NCBI GenBank assembly: GCA_977017575.1
Contig: CDRNVI010000009.1
Coordinates: 248,001-312,000, forward strand
Source of the DNA: Paramoeba atlantica
Lineage: Eukaryota > Discosea
Direction of reading: 5' to 3'
DNA length: 64,000 nucleotides
Position numbers and translations under genes: made by a program. The notes beneath the pieces are model-generated. The model was not told the DNA's origin and searched no databases. It saw only the letters and a list, made by a program, of their open reading frames with translations. Positions 29,599-39,060 of this stretch are shown piece by piece; position 1 is the first letter of the stretch; every line of letters starts with the position of its first letter.

Positions 29599-30671
29599 GG
29601 GGGGACCTTCGATGAAGATTCATCGAAAGTTGTACACTTTCGATGAATCTTCATCGAAGGTGTTTTTGACTTTTATTGACTTTTTTAACTTTTTGTTTTT
29701 GAACGAATTTTTCCATTGGCTGTTGAAAACACGTTGCATGAAACATATAATTTCATTTTAAATTCAATAATTTTTTGTTTTTTTGTCTGAATTCTGACTT
29801 TCCGTTTTCTTTCACATTTTGGCTTGGGGGTACGTTTGTTGATTTCTCAACGAAACGTATCCTCGATTTCTCAACGAACGTACCCTGTGACCGGAAAAAA
29901 ATCTGCAGGACCTTAGAGGGAGGAGGAACAAAGGCCCAACTGATAACTACTTGATAATCTTGACCAACTACCTTGATAACAAATTTTAGTACCCATTCGT
30001 GGGAAGCAATTTGCGAAGCCCAACTACCTTGATAACAAATTTTAGTACCCATTTTGGCCGCGCGGGGGCCCCCGCGTGAGCGGGGGTGCGCGCGGCCGCG
30101 AAACGGCGAGGGCCCGCGTGAGCGGGCCTGAGCCGTACCCCGCGTAGGGTTCCCCTGTGCGTCGTTAGTGGGAAGCAATTTGCGAAGCTCACTGAATTTC
30201 GTAGTTTTCGCTACGCAGGCGTTGTCAACGTATATAGCGAAGTGTAGGATACTGAACGCACGGAAAATGAAAATCAAAAAACATGCTTGGATGTTCCACA
30301 AAAGGACCCCACAAAAGGAGCACTCAACGAAAATCCGGCACTTCGTTGAGTACTCAACGAAAATCCTGTGTTTACCCCTTCCGCAGGATTGTCGCTCAAA
30401 ATATTTATATGGATCAGTCAAAAACGCTTCGATGAAGATAAACTGAAGAAACGGTGAAATTCCTCTACGAGCCTTCACAAAACACTTCGATGAAGCACCA
30501 AAAAAGTCAAAATGTCTATATGGATCCGCGAAAAACGTTTGCGTGAAGATTTGAAAAAATAAAAAAAAAGTCAAAAACACCTTCGATGAAGATTCATCGA
30601 AAGTGTACAACTCTCAATGTGCTTCATCGAAAGTTGTACACTTTCAATGAAGCTTCATCGAAGGTCCCCCC
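29599..30671 (-). mobile_element. TA-flanked MITE, copy 2 (inverted relative to copy 1)
   Basis: The same element as 25609-26622 in the opposite orientation, 1073 bp, with TA at 29597-29598 and 30672-30673. It has the same subterminal TTCGATGAAG palindromes, GC-rich core (about 30056-30135) and internal duplication. It contains extra words built on TTGAGAAATC/CTCAACGAA (29838-29885 and 30318-30362) that are shortened or missing in copy 1. A 285-codon frame on the minus strand lacks coding character. Confidence 0.88.
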
Positions 30672-30718
30672 TACCCCTGACTTTAAGGTAGGCAGTTAAT
30701 AGAATTTGATAAGGTAGG

Positions 30719-30865
30719 TTGTTGTTGTTGCTGTTGCTTTTGTTGTTGTTGTCGTCGTCGTCGTCGTTATGGATTTTGTTACTGTTTCGCTATTGCTGTT
30801 GTTGTTGATATTGCTGCTGTTGTTGTTCTTGTTGTTGTTCTTGTTGTTGTCGTTGTTGTTAGAGT
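30719..30865 (+). repeat. GTT/GTC trinucleotide repeat
   Basis: Imperfect (GTT)n with GCT and GTC variants, just downstream of the LINE-B stop codon (minus strand, AAC-type). It may be the simple-repeat tail of this LINE-B copy. Two copies of AGAGTGTTAAATTTTGCTAG follow (30860 and 30899). Confidence 0.85.
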
Positions 30866-30959
30866 GTTAAATTTTGCTAGGAATGCGGAAATTGTTGATA
30901 GAGTGTTAAATTTTGCTAGGATTGCGGGAATTTGAAAGTTTGGGTTCTTCGCTGTCTTT

Positions 30960-33545
30960 TCAACGGCGGAGGCCGCCCACCCATTGCACTCCAGGAATGT
31001 ATTCCCGGAGCTGTGACACAACCGTATAAGCGGACAACTTTTCTATTTCGAGTTGAAACGCTTCCTTGACGTGTTGAAAATCCTGCGAGGTTCGATGAGG
31101 CAGCGCCTTGAGAAGGTCCTTGGTGTCATCGTGCGAAATCCACGCCGAGGGGGCTCCATGAAACTTATAAGTAACAAACAAATATAAGTAAATACATATG
31201 ACTAATATAATCACACTTCCAAATCGTCCGAAAATCAAAGAACACATAATACGATATATAGATAGAATTCACATGTACAAACATAGTTCAAAAGAAAGCC
31301 TGCATAGAACCAATAATAATGTGTCACGTTGTTAGCGGGGTTCCCCCCCACCGGAACCCTCGGCCAACCTGCCAAAAACTTAAAGTTACAAAAACTTAAA
31401 GTGAAGTAAAATAACAACCTAACAAGGATATATAAGATAATAGTAAATACCCATCCCATGTAAAATTCTGAATCCAAATCATAATTCGAAGAAACTATGT
31501 GCCCCGAAGGGCCAGCAGGCAAATATATAACAGCCCCTCGGCTAAATTTCAAAACGTGGACTATTAAAAAGTCCACAATCAGAGGCAGCAATGCAACGGA
31601 AAGATTCGCGGTCAACACCTTTTTCATGAACGTACTTTTTTACCTTGCGGTCTAGGGCTTGCTGCATGAGAGCATTGGTGGTATTCTTGGCATAGCTGCT
31701 GCAGCAGGTGTGTACGACTGTGAAGTCGTACAGCACCTCTCCAAGGTGAGGCCACATGATTGCTAGGTCGGGACCCGAGCGAATTCTTCTTGCTTTGCAT
31801 GGATGTTGCTCTGCCGCTTCTGCGGAAATTGAACACTTGCACTTGACACAGTAGAAGGAGGTGTGAATACGCGGCTCGATGACGCATGGCAGGCCGGCTC
31901 GTGCGCACAATTCTGCTAAATATCGTAGTATGTGCGAGTATTTTCGCGTACAGTTCATCCCTGAACAACGAGAACAGCCTGCGATGTGCGGGATAATGCT
32001 GGAAGGAGTTTCACGACCGCAGCATCCTGGGCATATCACATCCTTGGGAGCTTTCGCTAGGCCGATGCCTAGGCGCATCATCAGCGTGTATCGGAAAAGG
32101 TAGGGATTCACGTAGTTGTTGGTGCTTGTTAGGTGTGAGTTAGCTTCCTTCGTACGTTTTAATAGATGCTCCAGCTGATTGTTCTTCTTCTGCAGCTCCG
32201 ACGCCTGTTTTTCGTGTTCTATGAGTATTTGCTTCTTCAGTAATTTCCGGGCCGTTTCTCCCCGACTTTGTCCCTTTTTCACCGCTTTGTTGTTTCCCTT
32301 TGAATCCACCGGAGCGTTAATGGGTTTAGGATGCTCATCAATGGAATTGCGGGAAGTGTCAAAGAAGTGCTTTTGCTTCAGAGTCGACGAAATAAGGCCC
32401 AGGCCACCAAGTTTCTGAGGTAGAGCTGCTAGTTTTAGCGTGTACTCATCCGCTCCACACCACTTTTCCAGAACTTTGTGGACGTGCGAATCAAAAGTGG
32501 GGGCGAAAGTGAGAGTGGCGCTTGGTCGATGAACTCGAAGATGGTAATCTTGCCTCGGAATGGTACAGCGGCGAAGAATGGCGAGAGACAAATTACTAGG
32601 ACCCATAAGCAATAATCTACGGAACAGGCATTTATGCTTCATTTTTTTGAGGAGAAGGTTCTCAATTACTGCGTCTTCGTCGATGAAAGCTCCTAATACT
32701 TTGATAGAATCTAGGCGCGCACTAACGCCAAGCCCCTGCAGCGGCGAAGTTTGGAAGAATAAAGGACTGCTTTTCTGGAACCATTCACATTTTTGAAAGT
32801 TGATATGCAAGTTAAGCTCCGTCGTAATTTCACGCAGGTGTAGGAAAGCAGCTTCTAGCGAAGTCACGTTGTTCGAACTCATCGTTACATCGTCTTGGTA
32901 GGCTCGTATTTTGACCTCAGGGTACAAGGATGCAATCTCCAAAAGGGGGCCCTGAAGAAGTGCGCAGAAGTAAAGTGATGAGAGAGCAGAGCCTTGTCGG
33001 ATACCTGAGGTGCTTTCTATTGTGGAGTATAGGGAGTTATTCGCAAAGAAGAGCAACTCAGAGGATAAGCCATATTCAAAGTAGAAAAGGCGCATAAACG
33101 GTTTGAAAATTGGGTTACCCAGAAGAGCTCTAACGATGGAGTTCCGCTGTGGGGTGTTGTACGCATTTTTTAAGTCCACAGTTAAGAGAGCATGACCGGA
33201 ATCGTATTCCTCTAGAAGATCGTGAACGATTGATTCACAAGCATTTCGCTGTAAAATGCCTCGCTGGATAGGGGCAAAGAAACCCTGAAGTGCGCTTTCA
33301 TGCCGTTGAAGGAGAATTGTACCGCAAAGCTTCAAAACAGTCTCCCCCATAGCAACCGGTCGTATGCCATTCTGTGGCTTGGGCAGCGCAATGATTCTAC
33401 ATCGTGTCAGCCGTTTGCGTACACTTTGAGGGACTTCGCCGTTGATAACGTCCCGAAACATATCACAAAGTGAAAGGCATGATTCTTCGTCGTCTGCTAC
33501 AAGTCGCATCATGCTCTCACTAAAGCCGGTTGGTCCAGGAGAAGC
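30960..33545 (-). pseudogene. LINE-B: RT plus zinc fingers plus restriction-like endonuclease, interrupted
   Basis: Minus-strand non-LTR retrotransposon ORF. It begins, after the minisatellite, with GASPGPTGFSES, then RPVAMGETVLKLCGT, motif A LLTVDLKNAYNT, motif B SGIRQGSALSSLYF, motif C IRAYQDDVTMSS and the thumb. A linker has two Cys/His clusters (CPGCCGRE ... CSRCSGMNC, and YCVKCKCSIS ... HPCKARR). The RLE follows (RSGPDLAIMWPHLGEVLYDF, then TVVH). At 31567 the frame is cut by a 432-bp solo A-B repeat; the C-terminus resumes at 31134-30960 (HDDTKDLLKAL ... WVGGLRR). A minisatellite cuts the N-terminus. Single-ORF RLE architecture places it near R2/CRE/NeSL-type elements. Confidence 0.88.
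31135..31566 (-). mobile_element. Solo A-B repeat (SIRE-like) of the Y3 family
   Basis: On the minus strand it consists of an A repeat (TAATAGTCCACGTTTTGAAA ... CTTTAAGTTTTTG) followed by a B repeat (TTGGCCGAGGGTTCCGG ... CCCCCTCGGCGTGGATTTC), both matching Y3. The gag-YR-RT body is absent, as after recombination between A1 and A2. T. cruzi SIRE has the same composite relation to VIPER. It lies within the RLE domain of LINE-B. Confidence 0.85.
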
Positions 33546-33745
33546 ACCCTTTCTTTTGTTAAGACCCTTTCTTTTGTAAAGACCCTTTCTTTTGTAAAGA
33601 CCCTTTCTTTTGTAAAGACCCTTTCTTTTGTTAAGACCCTTTCTTTTGTTAAGACCCTTTCTTTTGTTAAGGCCCTTTCTTTTGTTAAGACCCTTTCTTT
33701 TGTTAAGGCATTTTCTTTTGGTAAGACCCTTTCTTTTGTTAAGCC
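33545..33745 (-). repeat. 18-bp minisatellite, array 1
   Basis: About 11 copies of TTTCTTTTGTTAAGACCC (plus-strand reading) with GGCCC and GTAAAGACCC variants. It sits in frame-compatible length inside the LINE-B gene, immediately before SPGPTG of the RT. Translated on the minus strand it gives KERVLT repeats, which are not a real domain. Confidence 0.95.
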
Positions 33746-33908
33746 AGATTTGATTTCGTTGGTCGTAAGAAGAATCTGCGTTTTCTTATCAATTACCATA
33801 AAGTTTCATAATATGACCGGTCTTTTCAGATAATGAATAATATGATTTTCTCTCATGTGTTGAGCCGGAACCAAAATTACTTTCTCAAGTTTTCATAATT
33901 AATAAAGA
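33746..33908. other. Spacer between minisatellite arrays
   Basis: AT-rich; on the minus strand it begins with a short ATG frame (MVIDKKTQILLTTNEIKSG) that may be displaced LINE-B N-terminal sequence. Nothing else recognised. Confidence 0.3.
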
Positions 33909-34308
33909 ATGTTAAGACCCTTTCTTTTGTTAAGGCCCTTTCTTTTGTTAAGACCTTTTCTTTTGTTAAGACCCTTTCTTTTGTTAGGACCCTTTCGTTT
34001 GTTAGGACCCTTTCTTTTGTTAGGACCTTTTCTTTTGTTAAGACCCTTTCTTTTGTTAAGGCCCTTTCTTTTGTTAAGGCCCTTTCTTTTGTTAAGACCC
34101 TTTCTTTTGTTAAGACCCTTTCTTTTGTTAAGACCCTTTCTTTTGTTAAGAACCTTTCTTTTGTAAAGACCCTTTCTTTTGTTAAGACCCTTTCTTTTGT
34201 TAAGGCCCTTTCTTTTGTTAAGGCCCTTTCTTTTGTTAAGACCCTTTCTTTTGTTAAGGCCCTTTCTTTTGTTAAGACCCTTTCTTTTGTTAAGACCCTT
34301 TCTTTTGG
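33909..34308 (-). repeat. 18-bp minisatellite, array 2
   Basis: About 22 copies of the unit, same orientation as array 1, upstream of the LINE-B gene. The variant order (GGACC cluster near 33985-34025) resembles part of array 3 (53529-53580), suggesting a shared segmental origin. Confidence 0.95.
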
Positions 34309-34503
34309 AGCCTCAAGACTATCAGAAAAGCACTATTCTTTAAGAAATCAAAAGTACAGAAAAGATACAAATTGGAATTATAAAGTCTGCGAAGAGATAG
34401 ACAAAAATCAGTACTAAAAGTTTATGTAAACTTGAGAAAGTTCAAAAAAAAAAAAAAAAACAATAAGGAAAGGTAAAAAAAAAAAAAAAAAAAAAAAACT
34501 GTA
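34309..34503. other. AT-rich spacer with two poly(A) tracts
   Basis: A(n) tracts at 34445-34460 and 34475-34498 are separated by CAATAAGGAAAGGT. They look like tails of very short retrocopies; LINE-A1 is inserted directly after the second. Confidence 0.55.
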
Positions 34504-34540
34504 TCTTTAACGATAAAGATACAGTTTCTGTACCTTGTTG
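34504..34540 (+). other. Spliced-leader exon copy at the LINE-A1 5' end
   Basis: Thirty-seven bases shared with 38974, 52043 and 23848 (minus). It is followed by AATTATTT, not by a GT splice donor, so it is a trans-spliced SL rather than an SL RNA gene. The seven bases before it (ACTGTAT with the shared TCTTT) make an 11-bp inverted repeat with AAAGATACAGT inside the SL. Confidence 0.85.
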
Positions 34541-34585
34541 AATTATTTTTATTAATTTGTTCTTTGTTACCCGGGTCGCGATCCC

Positions 34586-37500
34586 ATGCCCACATCCGTT
34601 GAAGAGCAAAATCCGACCTTCGAGGAGGAGGCGTCGTCTCACACACTTGGGTCCTGGGATCAATTTGCGGCAAACAAATCTTTAGCGAAGGGACCTAGCA
34701 CGTACGATGAGCTAATCTACACCACAGCCCTCCCTAATGATATTCCTCAGGACTGGGAAAAGAGAACGGACGAAATCCTTCGAAGTATGAAGACGGCAAC
34801 GCAGGACTCAACGCCAGATTTGGGGCATGCGAATGAACTAGCAAGTGAAAGAACCGAGGAAGAAATACACTGCAGTGTGCGTCGGGACGATGAACCTTCC
34901 CCTTTCCATTTCGAGGGAACGCACTCAAATTCACCCAGCCAATTACAAACTTCAAACAGGGCTGTGAAGGAGAGATGCCTGCGTCGAACAAGGAGAATGG
35001 AAGGTGCCGTTGACACAGAGAACGCGATGATGTTTCCAGACCTCACGCCTACTGAACTTGACTTCACAATCACAACAAAACGCAAAGGTAGGAGAAAGAA
35101 GAAACGAATAAAACGAACGGCAACGACGTGTACTGACGGTACCAACTCTTCAAGCCCCGAGGGTGACGAGCACGAAGACAGCGTGACACCTGAGCCCACT
35201 CAAAACGGTAAACAAAAGCGCCGCCGAGACATAGCGAAAAGCTTCTCGAATTATTTTCCTACGACAGGTCACCGGACAGACAAAACACCAAGCGGCAAAT
35301 CCCAACTTCCTCCGTCTGTAGCCGCATTCCGCAACACGCCTCAGGACTCTTTGAAAACTTGCCCAGTTAAAGGGTGCGTGTGGAAAACACTCGCTCATGG
35401 CGGCAGGTGGCAAGCTTACTACAACCACGTAGCTACAAGACACGCGAATGAAGTGCCCGAATCCTGGTGGACGAACGAAGGGCGCTTTCTCTGCCAGAAA
35501 TGCGGGCGACATTACGAAGAAGGCAAACGAGCAACACACGACAACGCTTGCAAAGGAACCTCGACTGACTCTGTAGCCAATCCCGCGAATAACTTGACGC
35601 AGAGTTCATTGGACCACGGTTCGCGCAGCACCGATGTCTCACAGAGTGTCCAACCTCTTCCTTTACCATCGCTTTCTGATATTTGCATGACTCCTATCAA
35701 CACTTCTAGGGATGTTCCATTCCGATGCCGCTACCAATGGGCGAAAACGCTCACCGATGTATTATCCTCCGTAGCCAGCGAGAACTCCGTAGCGGCATGG
35801 ACCCGTCTCGGCATGCTGCCTAAATGCGTTCTACCGGCCCCGAACCGCGGGGGGCGCAAAGGTCGTCTTTCTTATGCCTCACATGTGACAAAAAGCCTAG
35901 AAAGGTGGGGAAAAGGGGAATTTACCGCTCTGTGGATTGAAGCGACCAAAAACAACACGAAGTCGTCGCACCCATCAACCAAAGACCAAGATCAAGACCA
36001 GGAGCTTGCGCAAGAAGTAAGAAGGGCAAAAGAACGATGCGAAAAACTTGTACGCCAGGGTGAAGTCTCTCGTGGAATGAGTGCACTAACGGCGGCACCC
36101 TTTGCACCTGACAACGACGAAACGTACTGCAAGTTGATGGCAAAGCATCCCACTCGTGCGCAGGACTGCATGCTTCAAGATCTCCCGTACCCTAACGCAC
36201 CTCCCTTGAAAGTAAACGAAGAAGAAGTTAAGCACGCTTTGGGCAGCTTTCGCAAGGGATCATCTGGCGGAACGATGTCGCTGAGAGCTGAGCACCTTCA
36301 GATAGCACTACGTGCCCACGTGGACGAGAAAGTACACCCTCTCACCGCTCTTACAGACGTAGTCAATGTGCTTCTTTCTGGAAAAGCTCCATTCGAGATT
36401 CAGGAACGTTTCGCTGGGGCCAGATTGTGTGCACTTCAGAAAGGAGCATGTGACGTCCGACCTATAGCCGCAGGCGAGACAATCCGTCGTTTGGTTGGTA
36501 AAGTGGCATGTCTAACAGCCAAGAAAAAAGCTAGTCGCTTGTTTAAAGGAATACAGTATGGGGTTGCCACGCCAGCCGGATCGGAGAGGGTGATCCACCT
36601 CTGCCGACAGACTATGTCCCGCCATGCCGATGACACGAACTTTGTGCTATGTAAGGTGGACCTAGCGAACGCGTTCAATAGAGTATCCAGATCTGCGTTC
36701 ATCGCCTTACTTCGCAAACATTTTCCAGAATTGTCAGCATGGGTGGAGTGGACCTACTCCACGGATAGTCTCCTAACTTACGGTTCCAGAACTCTTCCAT
36801 CATCCGAGGGGGTTCAACAAGGGGACCCCCTAGGGCCTCTCCTTTTTTCCCTCGTAATGCTCGAAGCCGCGAAAATGATCAAAGAAGCACTCCCAGGCAG
36901 TCTCCAGCTTCACCTCTGGTACCTCGACGACGGGGTAATAGCCGGTAAGGCCGAAGACGTCAGTTTCGCTTTAGAGACTCTTTCTCGAGTTGGTCCTAAG
37001 TGGGGTCTTCACATCAATACCTCTAAATGCGAAATAATAACGAACCCTGCCTCGGCACACCAAACTGCTCTTTTTTCCGATATTCCGGAACCCAAGATAA
37101 ACCGCGAAGGAAATTTTGACATTCTTGGGAGCCCCATAGGCTCTGCTCAACATTGCATAGATTTCCTTACGGCACACGCCGTGGAACCGGCAGAAGAGAC
37201 CCTGGAAGCTATAGAAATGCTCGAAGATCCTCAAATTGCCTTGTCATTGATCAGACAGTGTGCGGGTTTTTGTCAAATGGTCCATTCGCTTCGAACTACC
37301 CCACCACATGAGCTTTCTGCACTCTGTCAGCGCCTTGATGAAGCAGTCCTCCATGCGTATGAATGGAATATATGCCCGCTTAGCTCCTCAGCTCGATCAC
37401 AAGTTCAACGCCCGAAACGGTATGGAGGTTTTGGTCTCCGATCTGCATATGCGCACCGCTCAGCGGCGTACGTGTCTTCAGTTGCTTTTGCTGCAGAGAC

Positions 37501-38527
37501 GGATCGTTGGCTACCGTCAGATGCAGAAGGATTCTCTTCCGCAGTCCTGGACATCAATCGCCGGAGCGGAGGCCCCGTAGTTGATCCGGACACGGGAAGA
37601 GCATTAGAGGAGATCAGCTCCCCTTTTCCGACAGGATCTAGTCAAAGCACAGAAACGGACAATTCTTGCACCCCCCGTCAACGTGCCTTGAGCGACGCAA
37701 TCTCGGCGCACGAATTTTCATGTGCGTACGCAGCGGCGGACAGTAGCACTCGCGCGAGGTACACCTCTCAGACTGGAGATGGGGCCAGCAGCTGGGCATT
37801 TTGCATCCCATCAACAGAGCTTGGCCACGCTTACACACCCACAGAATTCCGCGCCCTCTCCAGGTGGTGGTTAGGTGCCAAGGTCTACAACGAGTTGAGC
37901 ACGTGCCCAATTAACACATGCCAACAACCTCTCGACCTCGAAGGAAACCATGCAGTGTCTTGCAAAAGTGGGAATGGACTGATCTCCCGCCACAATGCGC
38001 TCATTACACAATTCACCGACACGTTCTCCAAGGCGAATTTATCACCTTCACGTGAGGTAAGCCTGGGGAACCTAGGGCCTGGCGGCTGTCCCACGAGGCC
38101 GGGCGATGTCTTTATTCCGGGCTATGAGAAAGCTCAAGGTCTGGTGCTTGATTTTGCTGTCACCCACGTTCAGCAACCTAAATACACGGACTTAGTCCGC
38201 AACGCTAACGGGGTGGCGGCAGGATCATTTGCGGAGCACTACGCCGCTTCTCACAAGGTGAAAGAGAGAGAGGAGGCGGAACAAGCAAAACATGTGTTTG
38301 TTGCCATGGTGGTAGAATCATATGGTGCTTGGAGTGCAAGTGCCCTATCAATCCTTAGATGGGTTGGGAAGCATCGCGCCTCATGTTCCCAGGGGACTCT
38401 ATCTCAAGAAGCAGCTACCCGTCAGCTGCTTCAAGAGCTTAACCTCACCCTGATGCGTTCTCAATCGAGAATGCTTGTCTCACGCATGCCGGCTGAAGAT
38501 CCACAACCGGCACTTATTTTGCAGTAG
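34586..38527 (+). CDS. LINE-A1 polyprotein: zinc fingers, RT, CCHC, RLE
   Basis: 1313 aa from the first ATG after the SL. C2H2-type fingers: CPVKGCVWKTLAHGG ... YYNHVATRH (from Cys259) and FLCQKCGRHYEE ... THDNAC. RT: VRPIAAGETIRRLV, motif A CKVDLANAFNRVS (Asp692), motif B GVQQGDPLGPLLFSL, motif C LWYLDDGVIAGK (Tyr779, Asp781, Asp782), then GLHINTSKCEII. The C-terminus has a CCHC (CPINTCQQPLDLEGNHAVSC) and the endonuclease TRPGDVFIPGY ... LVLDFAVTH (Asp1174, Asp1189). The protein would bind its RNA, nick a target strand and prime reverse transcription there. A CRE/R2-like affinity is likely; the exact clade needs a tree. Confidence 0.93.
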   Translation: MPTSVEEQNPTFEEEASSHTLGSWDQFAANKSLAKGPSTYDELIYTTALPNDIPQDWEKRTDEILRSMKTATQDSTPDLGHANELASERTEEEIHCSVRRDDEPSPFHFEGTHSNSPSQLQTSNRAVKERCLRRTRRMEGAVDTENAMMFPDLTPTELDFTITTKRKGRRKKKRIKRTATTCTDGTNSSSPEGDEHEDSVTPEPTQNGKQKRRRDIAKSFSNYFPTTGHRTDKTPSGKSQLPPSVAAFRNTPQDSLKTCPVKGCVWKTLAHGGRWQAYYNHVATRHANEVPESWWTNEGRFLCQKCGRHYEEGKRATHDNACKGTSTDSVANPANNLTQSSLDHGSRSTDVSQSVQPLPLPSLSDICMTPINTSRDVPFRCRYQWAKTLTDVLSSVASENSVAAWTRLGMLPKCVLPAPNRGGRKGRLSYASHVTKSLERWGKGEFTALWIEATKNNTKSSHPSTKDQDQDQELAQEVRRAKERCEKLVRQGEVSRGMSALTAAPFAPDNDETYCKLMAKHPTRAQDCMLQDLPYPNAPPLKVNEEEVKHALGSFRKGSSGGTMSLRAEHLQIALRAHVDEKVHPLTALTDVVNVLLSGKAPFEIQERFAGARLCALQKGACDVRPIAAGETIRRLVGKVACLTAKKKASRLFKGIQYGVATPAGSERVIHLCRQTMSRHADDTNFVLCKVDLANAFNRVSRSAFIALLRKHFPELSAWVEWTYSTDSLLTYGSRTLPSSEGVQQGDPLGPLLFSLVMLEAAKMIKEALPGSLQLHLWYLDDGVIAGKAEDVSFALETLSRVGPKWGLHINTSKCEIITNPASAHQTALFSDIPEPKINREGNFDILGSPIGSAQHCIDFLTAHAVEPAEETLEAIEMLEDPQIALSLIRQCAGFCQMVHSLRTTPPHELSALCQRLDEAVLHAYEWNICPLSSSARSQVQRPKRYGGFGLRSAYAHRSAAYVSSVAFAAETDRWLPSDAEGFSSAVLDINRRSGGPVVDPDTGRALEEISSPFPTGSSQSTETDNSCTPRQRALSDAISAHEFSCAYAAADSSTRARYTSQTGDGASSWAFCIPSTELGHAYTPTEFRALSRWWLGAKVYNELSTCPINTCQQPLDLEGNHAVSCKSGNGLISRHNALITQFTDTFSKANLSPSREVSLGNLGPGGCPTRPGDVFIPGYEKAQGLVLDFAVTHVQQPKYTDLVRNANGVAAGSFAEHYAASHKVKEREEAEQAKHVFVAMVVESYGAWSASALSILRWVGKHRASCSQGTLSQEAATRQLLQELNLTLMRSQSRMLVSRMPAEDPQPALILQ

Positions 38528-38942
38528 CCTAAACCAAGGCTCGCGGATCCCGGCATGTTCGAAGGCTGAGGGTGCTGGTCTCGTCGACAGAGTCTATACT
38601 CACGCCTAGTCCGTCAGGGCTAGGTACCCCAAGTGAGGTAGTACACGGGTAGTGAATCTCCTCCCCGTCGGCCAGCATCCTGTTTCGCGACCGTGTCGCT
38701 GTCGACACAGGCCCGCGCCTGCGCCCTCCCGTATAACAAGGGAAGGGTCCACAAGTCAGGCCGTGGAGAGGTCGAAAGACCCGGTCCGGAACGCGCGAAT
38801 GGTTGAGGAGCCGCCTGCAGGCCGGGTGAGGCGAAGCTGAGGGAGACCTTACCCCCCCTGAAAAGTTGAAAAGTTGGGTAGGGGAAAGCAGGAAAGTAGG
38901 GAGAAAGGTGGGAAAAGTATGTCAAGAGGTGAGAAAGAGGAG
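38528..38942 (+). other. LINE-A1 3' UTR
   Basis: The part from GTCGACAGAGTCTATACTCA to GTCCGGAACGCGCGAATGG is nearly identical to at least eight other LINE-A tails in the window and is rich in dyads (for example CTAGTCC/GGGCTAG and CTGTCGACAG-like). After CGCGAATGG this copy departs from the common sequence and ends in purine-rich DNA before the poly(A). Probably the RT recognition region. Confidence 0.7.
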
Positions 38943-38973
38943 AAAAAAAAAAAAAAAAAAAAACGAATCTTTA

Positions 38974-39010
38974 TCTTTAACGATAAAGATACAGTTTCTG
39001 TACCTTGTTG
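38974..39010 (+). other. Spliced-leader exon copy at the LINE-A2 5' end
   Basis: Same 37 bases as at 34504; preceded by CGAATCTTTA after the poly(A) of LINE-A1 and followed by AATTATCTTTCC (no GT donor). Confidence 0.85.
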
Positions 39011-39060
39011 AATTATCTTTCCTTTCTTTAGTTACTCCCCGGGGATTAGCGTCCTTCCCC

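Larger units (their letters stand above)
34504..38963 (+). mobile_element. LINE-A1, full-length RLE-type non-LTR retrotransposon
   Basis: Order: SL (34504-34540), 45-bp 5' UTR, single ORF (34586-38527), conserved structured 3' UTR (about 38575-38805), a divergent G/A-rich tail, and poly(A) 38943-38963. Inserted after a poly(A) tract, and itself followed within 11 bases by the SL of LINE-A2. No frame break is seen, so it may be active. Confidence 0.9.

Noticed and set aside
29753..30610. 285-codon ORF on the minus strand
   Set aside because: It lies wholly within the MITE, spans its GC hairpin and internal duplications, and the equivalent frame in copy 1 is broken.
30719..30865. Poly-Thr/poly-Leu coding repeat
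   Set aside because: It is downstream of the LINE-B stop codon and reads as a simple trinucleotide repeat with no surrounding coding signal.
34504..34540. SL RNA gene
   Set aside because: The SL block is not followed by a GT splice donor or an SL RNA intron; it is joined to different 5' UTRs at each site. In Y2 the following GTTTACTG begins with GT, but it duplicates A-repeat sequence found after a CAG, which fits a splice junction better.
34586..38527. LINE-A as an rDNA-specific R2 element
   Set aside because: The domain order is R2/CRE-like, but flanks are poly(A) and other elements; no rDNA sequence is present.
38866..39060. N-terminal extension of the LINE-A2 protein
   Set aside because: It would translate the previous element's 3' end, a poly(A) tract and the SL; the ATG at 39061 after the SL is the natural start.
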